Counted from the stretch's first letter, positions 16,527 to 23,787 are shown. The stretch is 35,406 nt of DNA from Thermogemmatispora onikobensis (GCF_001748285.1 NZ_BDGT01000046.1:1-35406), one strand, 5' to 3'. The notes: a model not told the origin generated them from the letters alone. Translations and numbers: made by a program.

Positions 16527-17354
16527 TCACTCTTTTTGCTGCATACCGCCACTGAGGGGCGGAACATGGCTGGGGACGGGGCGAGCGGATGCTTCTTGAG
16601 CCTCGGCGGTTCGGCCCCGGCCCCGGCCCAGGAACCGCGCGCGGCGCTCGCGATCGCGGCTGAGGCGGGCACCGCTCTCCTGATCACTGGCGAGCGTTGT
16701 GGGGGCAGGAGCCAGTTGGGGCGCGGGGCGCCCGCGCTCCTGTCGGCGTGTGATGCGCCAGACATAGAACATGCGCTCGAGGGCGGTCACTTGTGAGAAA
16801 ACCGCCAGCAGAACCAGTGCCCAGATCTCAATGCCCGCAATCAGGCCAATGGCCAGAATGACGACACGTTCGGGGCGGGCAAGCAATCCTGTTTTACATT
16901 CCAGCCCCAGACCTTCGGCGCGCGCCTTAGTATAGCTAACCATCAGAGAGCCGACGACAGCGACAAACACCAGGACAATCATCCAGAGCTGCTCATGGCC
17001 AAAGGGCCAGAGCTGCTCATGGAGATCTGGACGTTGCAAGACGTACCAGAGCAGCCCAAAGAGAATGATGCTTTCCGAATAGCGGTCGAGAGTCGAGTCG
17101 AAGAAAGCGCCAAAGGTCGTAGCGGCCTGGCGAACGCGAGCCACAGCCCCATCGAACATGTCGAAAATGCCAGCAAACAACACCAGCAAACCGCCTGCCA
17201 CCAGGTACCCCTGCGCAATCACCAGGGCTGTTAAGCCGCTAAGCAACAGCCCGACGAGCGTCAACATATTTGGAGTCACGCCAAGGTTGGCTAGCGGTCT
17301 GATAATGAAAGCCACCAGGAGTCGAACTTGTTGCTGGATGCGTCTGCTTAACAT
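16527..17354 (-). CDS. CDP-alcohol phosphatidyltransferase (phosphatidylinositol-phosphate-synthase-like)
   Basis: This 275-residue membrane enzyme moves a phosphatidyl group from CDP-diacylglycerol to a small alcohol at the inner membrane. The full catalytic signature is present: DG-x2-AR-x8-G-x3-D-x3-D in FDMFDGAVARVRQ followed by FGAFFDSTLDRYSE. About six hydrophobic segments span residues 10-205; the last ~70 residues are charged and Arg/Ala-rich. DSTLDRYSE is common in PgsA-like enzymes of actinobacteria and archaea that make phosphatidylinositol phosphate, and the neighbours (PimA-type transferase, two acyltransferases) support an inositol substrate, but glycerol phosphate cannot be excluded. 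The ATG has no ribosome site and sits six bases after a TACAAT box, suggesting a leaderless mRNA. Confidence 0.88.
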   Translation of the reverse strand: MLSRRIQQQVRLLVAFIIRPLANLGVTPNMLTLVGLLLSGLTALVIAQGYLVAGGLLVLFAGIFDMFDGAVARVRQAATTFGAFFDSTLDRYSESIILFGLLWYVLQRPDLHEQLWPFGHEQLWMIVLVFVAVVGSLMVSYTKARAEGLGLECKTGLLARPERVVILAIGLIAGIEIWALVLLAVFSQVTALERMFYVWRITRRQERGRPAPQLAPAPTTLASDQESGARLSRDRERRARFLGRGRGRTAEAQEASARPVPSHVPPLSGGMQQKE

Positions 17355-17360
17355 ATCTTT

Positions 17361-17369
17361 ATTGTACCA
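17361..17369 (-). promoter_or_regulatory. extended -10 box placed for a leaderless transcript
   Basis: On the minus strand TATGGTACAAT (TG-G-TACAAT) ends six bases before the ATG of the phosphatidyltransferase gene. Transcription would then begin at or next to the start codon, which fits the absence of a ribosome site. No -35 box is visible. Confidence 0.5.
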
Positions 17370-17847
17370 TACCTGGCCCTCTTCGGACTAGCTCTTTTTT
17401 GCGGCGAGCCTGCCGGCGAGGGCTGATCGCACTACTGGAGATACGCACTACCAGACGAAACAAAACGAACAGAGTCGTCCCTGCCTCCGGCCTCCTCTCA
17501 CGACCAGGGCAAGGCCAGAACAGAGCGAAGGGAGCAAGCGAGGGCGACGCAGTGCATGTCACCAGTGCGGTGCAACATTGCACAGCGCAGAGCGCGGGTC
17601 ATCCAGCGGTGAGGAGCGTCGCCAATCAGCATTCCAGGTCGACAGTGAGCGAGTGCCGGGTCCAGGAACAGCCGCCTTGCTGCCTGTGCCCCAAGACAGT
17701 CCTGGCCGCTTCTCCCTGGCAAGCGGCCCAGTGATCGATTGGCGGGGCAGCTCTTCGGACCAGAGATCTGACCGGCCCCAGCCAGGGCCGACTACCTGCC
17801 AGCGCTACCTGGTTGCGCTCTACCGGAGGAGAAGAGGCCCGCCCCGA
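17370..17847. other. intergenic region between glycosyltransferase and phosphatidyltransferase genes
   Basis: About 480 bp without a supported gene. A near-perfect palindrome GTGCAA-CA-TTGCAC lies at 17570-17583 and looks like an operator. A 6-bp hairpin CGGCCC/GGGCCG (17773-17790) downstream of the glycosyltransferase could be a weak terminator; it lacks a U-run. Confidence 0.4.
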
Positions 17848-19017
17848 CTAAACCGGTTCCCGCTCGCGCAGAGTATAGAGCAGCTGGCGCTCCTCCAGCA
17901 GCTCCTGATAGTAGTCCACCACACGGCGAGCGATCCGCGGCCAGGCATATTGCTGGCTCGTTTGTAGGCCAGTCTCAACCAGGCGGCGCCGCAATGGCTC
18001 ATCTTCTAACAGGCGGCAAATGGCCATGCTCAGCGCGAGGCTATCGCGTGGGGGCGCTAAGAGGCCATTGAGACCGTGAGTGATCACTGTGGCATAGCCC
18101 TCGATGTTGCTGGCCACCACGGGCACGCCGGAGGCCATCGCTTCGAGCAAGACCACCCCCAGGCTCTCGCCGCCGATCGAGGGCGCACAGAAGACATGAG
18201 CACTGGCAAAGTAGCGTGGCAGCTCTTCCGCCGAGACACGGCCCACAAAAACCACGTCCTGCCAGCCTTGCTTCTCAACAAAGCGTTCGAAACCGCGCTT
18301 CAACCCGCCTTCGCCCACGAGAATAAACCGCGTGTCGGGATGGTGTTCACGGATCGTGGGGATAGCGCGTAACAGGTACTTGGCGCCCTTGCGCTTCTCA
18401 AACCGCCCAACAAAGAGGATGTTCCGCTTCCCATCCATGAACCAGGGCAAAGGCTGGTTCCAGATGTTGAAGCGCTCGAGATCGACCCCATTTGGGATCA
18501 GGCGATAGTCCGCCGGAAAGTAGCGCGAGACAAACTGGTAGGCCGCCGGTGAAACGGCGATGCGCCCGGCCAGCCGGCGAAAGTAAGGGCGCAGGAAAGG
18601 ATGCAGCGATGCATAGGCCAGATAGGGTGTGGAGGTGATCCTGGCAGCAGCAAAGGCGTGAAATGTCCCGACATTGATCGCACGTGAGAAACGCAGCACG
18701 GCTAGCGGCAAACCGGGAATCAACGGCTCGTGGAGGTGAATGATATCAAAGCGCTCGTGCTGTAGCACCGAGCGCACGCGCCGCCCGAGATAGGGGTTGA
18801 GCGCCACGCGCGCAATCGAACCATTAAAAGGAACGGGCGAAGCCCCGGCCATCTTATAAACCTGCTCCTCTGCCAGCTGCTCATCATCGCGCGAGACCGG
18901 GGCAAGGATGCGCACCTCCAGACCCATTTTGCGAAATTCATGCGCCAAATGGCGGACATGTTCACGCACTCCACCAGGATAGCTCCAGTCATATGGAGTC
19001 ACGAGACCTATTTTCAC
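17848..19017 (-). CDS. GT4-family glycosyltransferase (PimA-like)
   Basis: This 389-residue GT-B glycosyltransferase starts KIGLVTPYDWSYPGGVREHV, close in form to the start of mycobacterial PimA, which moves mannose from GDP-mannose to phosphatidylinositol at the inner leaflet. The C-terminal nucleotide-sugar domain has ILFVGRFEKRKGAKYL and the EX7E motif in GGESLGVVLLEAMASGVP. No signal peptide is present; it should be a peripheral membrane enzyme. GTG start with AGGGAG seven bases upstream. It lies 160 bp after the PHP gene in a minus-strand cluster with two acyltransferases and a phosphatidyltransferase. The sugar and acceptor are not visible in the sequence; a PimA-like role is inferred from N-terminal likeness and neighbours. 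Confidence 0.88.
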   Translation of the reverse strand: MKIGLVTPYDWSYPGGVREHVRHLAHEFRKMGLEVRILAPVSRDDEQLAEEQVYKMAGASPVPFNGSIARVALNPYLGRRVRSVLQHERFDIIHLHEPLIPGLPLAVLRFSRAINVGTFHAFAAARITSTPYLAYASLHPFLRPYFRRLAGRIAVSPAAYQFVSRYFPADYRLIPNGVDLERFNIWNQPLPWFMDGKRNILFVGRFEKRKGAKYLLRAIPTIREHHPDTRFILVGEGGLKRGFERFVEKQGWQDVVFVGRVSAEELPRYFASAHVFCAPSIGGESLGVVLLEAMASGVPVVASNIEGYATVITHGLNGLLAPPRDSLALSMAICRLLEDEPLRRRLVETGLQTSQQYAWPRIARRVVDYYQELLEERQLLYTLREREPV

Positions 19018-19177
19018 GAGTCGCTCCCTGCCTTACAATGTTGTAGAGACGCGACTATCCCCTGGACCTTACGCAAGCCCGGCCACGGTCCCCTCCTACT
19101 CAGCCAAAGGCGCCATACAACATTTTACCAGACTTTCGCAAGAGCTTGCCTCTTCCAAAAGGAAGGCTCTGCGCGCT

Positions 19178-19999
19178 TCACGCCGCAAAGACGCGACGAT
19201 TCCGCTGATTTCGCTTGCTAAAGTGATACTGAGCCAGTTGCAGATAATCGTACATCTGCCAGAGCTTTCCGCCGGGGGCTGTGGTTCCGGCCTGTAGCGA
19301 CCGGCGCAGGTCCTGGGCGGTCTTCCCCTCAAACCAGGTACAGCCGCGCCCAATGGCATTGAGCGTATGGGCATCGCTGTTGCCCACCTCGGGCAGGCGG
19401 TAAACACGGCGGTTGGTGCGCATGGCCACCTGATTGGCGTAGATGCCGCAGAAGCTGGCGTTCCAGGTCTCGATGCCATCGAGGCGCACACTCTTTGAGC
19501 CGACCAGACGGTCAAGTACCTCACGCTGGCAGCTGTGGCGGAAGAGCCGGTGGAGCGGGTGGGCGACGATGGCCAGGCCACCTTGCTCATGGATCAGGGC
19601 AATGCTCTCTTCCATGCTTAGCCCGGGTGGAATGCGCTGCTCGATAAAGAGGGCCAACAGGTGCCCCTCGCGTGTGCTGACTTCCTCGCCAACAATGTAG
19701 TCAAAGCGGTAGTGGCCTCTGGCCCACAGGTCGCGTGCACGTAGCGAGCCTTCAATGGCGTCGTGATCGGTGATGGCGATGACGTCCAGGTCGCTAAAGC
19801 GCTCGACGTAGGCGAGAATCTCTTCAATAGTTGCCGTCCCATCGCTGTAGGTACTGTGAATATGGAGATCAGCCCGGCCCAACTTGCCGGCCAGAGAGGC
19901 CTCGGCGGCTGTCATCTGTCGATGACGGCCCAGCAAGCGCCTGGCCAGGCTGGCGGGTCGTAATTCCTCAGTCATCCTGTTGCTCATACGTCTAGCCAT
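19178..19999 (-). CDS. PHP-domain metal-dependent phosphoesterase
   Basis: This 273-residue protein has a PHP domain after a ~40-residue basic leader. Metal-binding motifs are DLHIHSTYSDGT (His46, His48), ITDHD (78-80), GEEVSTREGH, IVAHPLHR and GNSDAH. PHP proteins hydrolyse phosphoesters, for example in TrpH/YciV-type nucleases, histidinol phosphatase and polymerase proofreading domains. Here the gene sits inside a lipid cluster, so it might dephosphorylate an inositol phosphate or lipid intermediate, but this is only a guess. The ATG at 19997-19999 follows AAGGAG and lies one base past the stop of the upstream acyltransferase, indicating coupled translation; the longer frame to 20449 overlaps that gene and is rejected. 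Confidence 0.86.
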   Translation of the reverse strand: MARRMSNRMTEELRPASLARRLLGRHRQMTAAEASLAGKLGRADLHIHSTYSDGTATIEEILAYVERFSDLDVIAITDHDAIEGSLRARDLWARGHYRFDYIVGEEVSTREGHLLALFIEQRIPPGLSMEESIALIHEQGGLAIVAHPLHRLFRHSCQREVLDRLVGSKSVRLDGIETWNASFCGIYANQVAMRTNRRVYRLPEVGNSDAHTLNAIGRGCTWFEGKTAQDLRRSLQAGTTAPGGKLWQMYDYLQLAQYHFSKRNQRNRRVFAA

Positions 20000-20000
20000 A

Positions 20001-21137
20001 CTACTCCTTCGGAAGTGAGAAGGTGGGCTCCTCTCCACTTTCCTCGGCCCTGATCTGGTGCCCTTGATCCTCTGGGCTGGCAGCAGGGTGATCCAGCCAG
20101 ACAGGGGCGAAGACGAGCCACTGCTCGGGATGGGCCCGGATGTAGCGTTCCATGACTTGCACGATTGAGCGCATGAGGGCCTCGGGATTCTGCTGCTCTT
20201 CTTCAGGAAGCGCCAGAGAGATCGGCGTAAATTCGCCCTGCATACGCCTGCCTTCCAGCCGCCAGCCGAAGGCGCCAACGAGAGCTGCGCCTGTGCGTTG
20301 CGCCAGCATAGCTGGTCCTCCAGGCAGGCGAGCGGTGGCACCAAAGAAAGGCATCTCGACACTCTGGCCCACGACGGCCCGGTCAGCGGTAATGAGTACC
20401 AGTTGATTCTGGCGCAATGTGCGCAGAATGGCGCGCATGGCTGTGCCATTCCCCACCGGGAGATATTTGATGCCGTGGCTACAGCGCAGGCTCAGCATCA
20501 GTTCGAGCATGCGTCGATCTTTGAGCTGCTCGACCGGGATCACCAGCTCGTAGCCTCTGGCAACCAGCCACTGGCTCAGATAGTCGAACGGGCCAAAGTG
20601 GGCGGAGACTATCAGGACGCCCTTGCCCCGGGCCAGAGCGGCGGCCAGATGCTCCTCGCCCCCGGGAATGATATTACTGGCGATCTCTTCGACCGGTACG
20701 TAGGGTAAACAGAAGCCTTCGAGATAGTTGCGTGCGTTGTTGATAAACATCCGACGCACTGTGCGTCTGAGACGCCGGCGTCCGAGACGTGTGGCTTGGA
20801 CCTCTGGCCCCAGCACATGCAGCATGTTGATGGTGGCCTGCCGACGTGCCCTGATGGCAACCATCCAGGCAAGCCAGCCCAGTAGAGCGCTGAGCGGCGG
20901 CAGCCAGCGACGTGGCAGGCGCGGAACGATGACAGCGGCAAGGCGAAATAGCAGATACATCGTCGTCGTTTTCAGGCTCCAGGAGCGCTGCTTATGATGT
21001 CGTGGCCCATTGCTTTGCGGCGCCTTCTTGCCCAGGTGCCTGGCTCTCTGGAATGGCTGCACAGCCCCTGCCTTCTGAGAGTCGCGCTGGCTCTTCGCCA
21101 GCCAGCTCCCTGGGCCGCTATAACGTTCTCTCTGCAT
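20001..21137 (-). CDS. LpxL/PatA-like lysophospholipid acyltransferase (second copy)
   Basis: This 378-residue member of the lauroyl/PatA acyltransferase group transfers acyl chains to lipid intermediates at the membrane. The catalytic H-x4-D motif is SAHFGPFD; other landmarks are ITADRAVVGQ, MPFFGATARLPGGPAMLAQRTGAALV and the C-terminal HPEQWLVF. Residues 60-90 are a hydrophobic anchor region. The first 59 residues are very basic and lack homology; a start at the internal ATG (20960) would remove them, but its ribosome site is poor, whereas GGGGA lies seven bases before the long start. The tail is acidic. In mycobacteria PatA acylates PIM; in proteobacteria LpxL acylates lipid A. No other lipid A gene is seen here. 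Confidence 0.88.
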   Translation of the reverse strand: MQRERYSGPGSWLAKSQRDSQKAGAVQPFQRARHLGKKAPQSNGPRHHKQRSWSLKTTTMYLLFRLAAVIVPRLPRRWLPPLSALLGWLAWMVAIRARRQATINMLHVLGPEVQATRLGRRRLRRTVRRMFINNARNYLEGFCLPYVPVEEIASNIIPGGEEHLAAALARGKGVLIVSAHFGPFDYLSQWLVARGYELVIPVEQLKDRRMLELMLSLRCSHGIKYLPVGNGTAMRAILRTLRQNQLVLITADRAVVGQSVEMPFFGATARLPGGPAMLAQRTGAALVGAFGWRLEGRRMQGEFTPISLALPEEEQQNPEALMRSIVQVMERYIRAHPEQWLVFAPVWLDHPAASPEDQGHQIRAEESGEEPTFSLPKE

Positions 21138-21290
21138 TCCGTCGTCCCCGGCGCTGGTGAGGCGTCCGACCTGCCACTGGAGCAGGACCAGGCAGGTCCC
21201 TGCGCCCTGGCTATGACGTCGCCCGTGCTGCCTCGCTATCTATGGCCGCTCTCACGAATGCAGAGAGCAGTCAGATTGCTTCCTCCATAG

Positions 21291-22181
21291 CTAGGGATCA
21301 GCAGTCGGCCAGAATGGGCGAAACATGTACCACTGATCGGGATAGCTACGGACCATCTCCTCTAGCGCATCAAAGATAGACTGGGTCAGGCGCACGACTT
21401 CGGCCTCGCGATCCTCTTCGGGTTGGGGAAAGACAGGGGGAAAAGCGCGCATGTAGCACTGCCCCCTCCTGCCATACCAGACGAAACCGGACATGATGGC
21501 GGCGCCTGTTCTTACTGCCAGCCTTGCCGCACCAGCGGGCACATACGTTGTGCGCCCGAAGAATTTCACTGGCACGCCCTCGCTCTCCGCTAAGGGGCGA
21601 TCGATGACGATGGCCAGCATCTGATTTTGCTGCAGAACACGCAAAATTGGTCGGGTCGAGCGCTCCATTGGAATGATGCCGATTCCTTTGTCCTGACGCT
21701 GCTTTTGCACCAGGGCGTTCAGCTGGGGATCGGCGAAGGTTTCGGCGATGGCTGAGAAAGGCACCTCGCGGGCGATGATGGCGCCGGCCAGGTCCCAGTT
21801 GCCAAAATGAGCGGTGGTGAGAATCACGCCGCGACCGGGCCGGAGCGCCTGCTGAAGATACTCGCGCCAGGAGGAGGCTCCCCGGGTCAGGTCGCGCCCC
21901 TGTCGTTCGATGGCCTCGATATCGAGGTGGGCAAAACTCAAGAAGTCTGAGGCGTAGCGCCCGTAATTGCTCCAGGAGGCGCGCGCCAGCCGGCGCACAG
22001 CGCGATCGCTGGGAGAACGACCCAGGACCTGAGCCATGTTGCGCTGCGTCACCCGGCGCTTGGAGCGCCAGGCCAGATAACTTGCTGTTCCGACCGCCGC
22101 CCCGAGAGCGTGGCGCAAGGGCCGGGGTGTACGCCCCGCAAGCGTACTTGTACCTCGTGCCAGCCAGTAGATGACAGACAC
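21291..22181 (-). CDS. LpxL/PatA-like acyltransferase (first copy)
   Basis: This 296-residue acyltransferase of the LpxL/PatA family is of standard length. It has the H-x4-D catalytic motif in TTAHFGNWD, the stretch AIVIDRPLAESEGVPVKFFG typical of the family, PAGAARLAVRTGAAI, and ends with YPDQWYMFRPFW. It starts at GTG with GGAGGAG six bases upstream, three bases past the arsR stop, so it is coupled to the regulator. It and the copy at 20001 share motif order but are clearly diverged, as expected for two enzymes acylating different positions of one lipid. Confidence 0.9.
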   Translation of the reverse strand: MSVIYWLARGTSTLAGRTPRPLRHALGAAVGTASYLAWRSKRRVTQRNMAQVLGRSPSDRAVRRLARASWSNYGRYASDFLSFAHLDIEAIERQGRDLTRGASSWREYLQQALRPGRGVILTTAHFGNWDLAGAIIAREVPFSAIAETFADPQLNALVQKQRQDKGIGIIPMERSTRPILRVLQQNQMLAIVIDRPLAESEGVPVKFFGRTTYVPAGAARLAVRTGAAIMSGFVWYGRRGQCYMRAFPPVFPQPEEDREAEVVRLTQSIFDALEEMVRSYPDQWYMFRPFWPTADP

Positions 22182-22184
22182 CGG

Positions 22185-22547
22185 TTACTCCTCCAGGTTG
22201 ACTTCAGCCGCCGCCTCCATCTTGGGCAGACTCCCGACGGGCAGCGTTGCCAGCACGAACCCGGGATCGACCAGTTGCTGTAGCCGCTGCAGGCAATACT
22301 GAAAGCGCTCTTTATCCAGTGAACAGTAGACCTGACGTCCGGCGCGACGCATGCGCGTCAGTCCAGCGCGCTGCAGCTTCCGTAGATGCCAGGAAACCAG
22401 CGGTTGGCTGATTTCCAGGGCGTCTGTGAGCGCTGTGACCGTCATTTCCGGCTTCCGCGCCAGATGGTAAATGATGGTCAGGCGCACAACGTCTGCCAGC
22501 GCTTTCATCATCGTTTTCAGTTCACGCCAGTCATTCGATCTGTCCAA
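22185..22547 (-). CDS. ArsR-family winged-helix regulator, non-metal type
   Basis: This 120-residue DNA-binding protein has the ArsR winged helix: ALADVVRLTIIYHLARKP, then recognition helix ISQPLVSWHLRKLQRAGL, then wing MRRAGRQVYCSL. The Cys-x-Cys metal site of arsenic/cadmium sensors is absent; only two scattered cysteines occur, so the signal is something else. The start is TTG with GAAGGAT four bases upstream; the first internal ATG pair (codons 13-14) has no ribosome site. It is the first gene of the lipid cluster and lies just behind an inverted repeat at 22581-22598, so it probably represses itself and the genes after it. Confidence 0.88.
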   Translation of the reverse strand: MDRSNDWRELKTMMKALADVVRLTIIYHLARKPEMTVTALTDALEISQPLVSWHLRKLQRAGLTRMRRAGRQVYCSLDKERFQYCLQRLQQLVDPGFVLATLPVGSLPKMEAAAEVNLEE

Positions 22548-22580
22548 GTCGATCCTTCTTTGCGTGCGCAGACGATTTTG

Positions 22581-22598
22581 TATAAATCTTTGTTTATA
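22581..22598 (-). promoter_or_regulatory. ArsR-type operator overlapping the promoter of the lipid cluster
   Basis: TATAAA-TCTTTG-TTTATA is a perfect inverted repeat with a six-base spacer in an AT-rich island (22577-22602), 34 bp upstream of the TTG start. Size, spacing and overlap with -10-like TATA boxes match known ArsR-family operators. No better -10 is seen. Confidence 0.6.
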
Positions 22599-22821
22599 TA
22601 CTAACGCGCATCGGCGAGGCTGTCAAGATGGGAATGGAGAGCGCAGAGCTGTCAGAACGCTCAAGAAGGGCTTGGCCGCGGCAGAGATTGCGCGACTCTG
22701 CTGTAAGCAGTGTAAGCAGGTCCGCTGGCGAGGGTCGCAGCGGGCAAGGTTGCCGGGGCGAGAAAGGAGATCGAGGGCTTCCTTCAGAGGCCCAGATGGA
22801 CCTGAGCGGCGGCAGAGAGGA

Positions 22822-22867
22822 GGAGAAAAAGAGCCGGAAGTGGAGCTTCATCATCGCCACTTCCGGC
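22822..22867 (-). terminator. intrinsic terminator downstream of tRNA-Lys
   Basis: GCCGGAAGTGG (22833-22843) and its exact complement (22857-22867) form an 11-bp perfect stem with a 13-base loop. On the minus strand it is followed by TCTTTTTCTCC, the U-rich tail of an intrinsic terminator, about 107 bp past the tRNA 3' end. The remainder of 22599-22973 shows no gene; a weaker nested hairpin (GTGAGC/GCTCAC) lies at 22921-22948. Confidence 0.8.
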
Positions 22868-23008
22868 TTGCTTTATCCATGAGCATTTTTCCTGACGATC
22901 CTGGCTGGGCAGGGTAGGCCGTGAGCTAACCAATCCAGACAGGCTCACGAACTGACGGCCCAGCTAACAGAAGTGGGTGACCAGGGACTCGAACCCTGAA
23001 CCTAGCGA

Positions 23009-23657
23009 GTGAAGCAGACAGCCAGCACAGCCTTACGACGAGAGTCGCCAGCCGAGGCCGAATCTGGCCCGGCCTGGGCCATGCCAGTTATCCCCTCCCG
23101 AACCGGACGTGCACCTTTCGATGCATCCGGCTCTCCAGAGAAGCGCCTCACGCACTTCTCCTGCGCCCCTTCCCCGTGTATCAGCCATTACGCTGATCGT
23201 TTGAGTACTATGGGCGCTCCGTCACCATGAGCTACAGGGGACGAGAGAGAAACCCTGTAACTTTTAGGCGATCCCGCAGTTCCCACGGCGCCCCGCTCCG
23301 TACGTAGGTCTCCCTTCATGCACAGGTGCCTTCTGGCGGGAGCATTCGCCAGCCCTCCTAATCACAGCTGACGACACCAGGGCAGGCCATCGAGGGATTC
23401 AACCCCTGGCGGGCTTGACCATATACGGCCTAGCTGCCGCTATCGGGAGCTGACAGCAACGAGTCTCGGCTCGTCACTCCATCGTCGCTGGCGGACGAGC
23501 GCGGCCATCAGCTGCTGGAGACTCCCTATACCGACTTTTCCATCATGCTGTTGTCCCCCGCAACCTTTCGGCGCGAGGTAAGATGGTGCTTTAGCCACGT
23601 CTGCTCCAGTGGCGTCGGGTCTTTCCCGACAGGGACGCTGTGAGCACAACGGCGCAC
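23009..23657 (-). mobile_element. ORF-less group II intron inserted in tRNA-Lys
   Basis: The 649-nt insertion begins GTGCGCC, matching the group II 5' consensus GUGYG, and ends in AC, matching the 3' AY rule. It contains a canonical domain V (23100-23133). TTAGGAG (23355-23361), nucleotide 297 of the intron, can pair with all seven bases of the anticodon loop CTCTTAA (one G-U), the position and behaviour of EBS1; the base before it (A) can pair with the first exon-2 base (T) as delta-delta'. TCGTT at 23458-23462 can pair with AGCGA of the anticodon stem as a tentative EBS2. No reverse-transcriptase/maturase frame exists inside, so splicing would need ribozyme activity alone or a maturase from elsewhere. 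The 3' part after domain V is 91 nt, longer than usual. Confidence 0.93.
23100..23133 (-). ncRNA. group II intron domain V
   Basis: This is a 34-nt hairpin starting GAGCCGGATGCATC, with a GAAA tetraloop, then GGTGCA, the two-base CG bulge and TCCGGTTC. The lower helix is eight pairs and the upper six, with the AGC catalytic triad in place. This is the most conserved part of group II ribozymes. Confidence 0.95.
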
Positions 23658-23758
23658 TTAAGAGTCGCTTGCTCTACCGATTGAGCTAGTCACCCAGCTT
23701 GACAGTGAAGCCGTAGCCCCGAGCTTGCTTCGGGTGCTGCGGTGGCACTGCACAGTGA

Positions 23759-23787
23759 AGGATAGCATATCTGGCGTTTCCCGTCAA
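23759..23787 (-). promoter_or_regulatory. promoter of the tRNA-Lys gene
   Basis: On the minus strand TTGACG and TATCCT are separated by exactly 17 bp, 64 bp before the tRNA 5' end. A small hairpin (CCCGAAGC/GCTTCGGG-type, 23717-23736) occupies the leader. Confidence 0.65.

Larger units (their letters stand above)
22974..23695 (-). tRNA. tRNA-Lys(CUU), interrupted in the anticodon loop by a group II intron
   Basis: The two exons, 23658-23695 and 22974-23008, join into a 73-nt tRNA with all arms perfectly paired: acceptor GGGTGAC/GTCACCC, D-arm GCTC/GAGC with loop AATCGGTA, anticodon stem AGCGA/TCGCT, loop CTCTTAA with anticodon CUU, five-base variable loop AGGTT, and T-arm CAGGG/CCCTG with TTCGAGT loop. 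The discriminator is A; the 3' CCA is not encoded. The intron cuts between positions 38 and 39. Without splicing the 3' half of the anticodon stem is 649 nt away from the 5' half. Promoter at 23759-23787 and terminator at 22822-22867 make it a single-gene unit. Confidence 0.95.

Noticed and set aside
19178-20449. Extended 423-residue form of the PHP protein
   Set aside because: The extra N-terminal part lies wholly within the upstream acyltransferase gene; the ATG at 19999 has a good ribosome site.
23440-23649. 69-residue minus-strand frame inside the intron
   Set aside because: It overlaps domain I structure, has no ribosome site, and shows no reverse-transcriptase or maturase motif.
23009-23657. 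Group I intron in the tRNA, as is usual in bacteria
   Set aside because: A group I intron would need a U at the end of exon 1 and G at the end of the intron; the boundaries that restore the tRNA have A and C there, and a clear group II domain V is present.
22974-23695. tRNA-Glu reading, using TTCAC before TCGCT as part of the loop
   Set aside because: This gives a CTTTCAC loop but needs exon 1 to end after two loop bases, leaving no intron consensus at either end; the GTGCG...AC boundaries give an exact lysine loop CTCTTAA.
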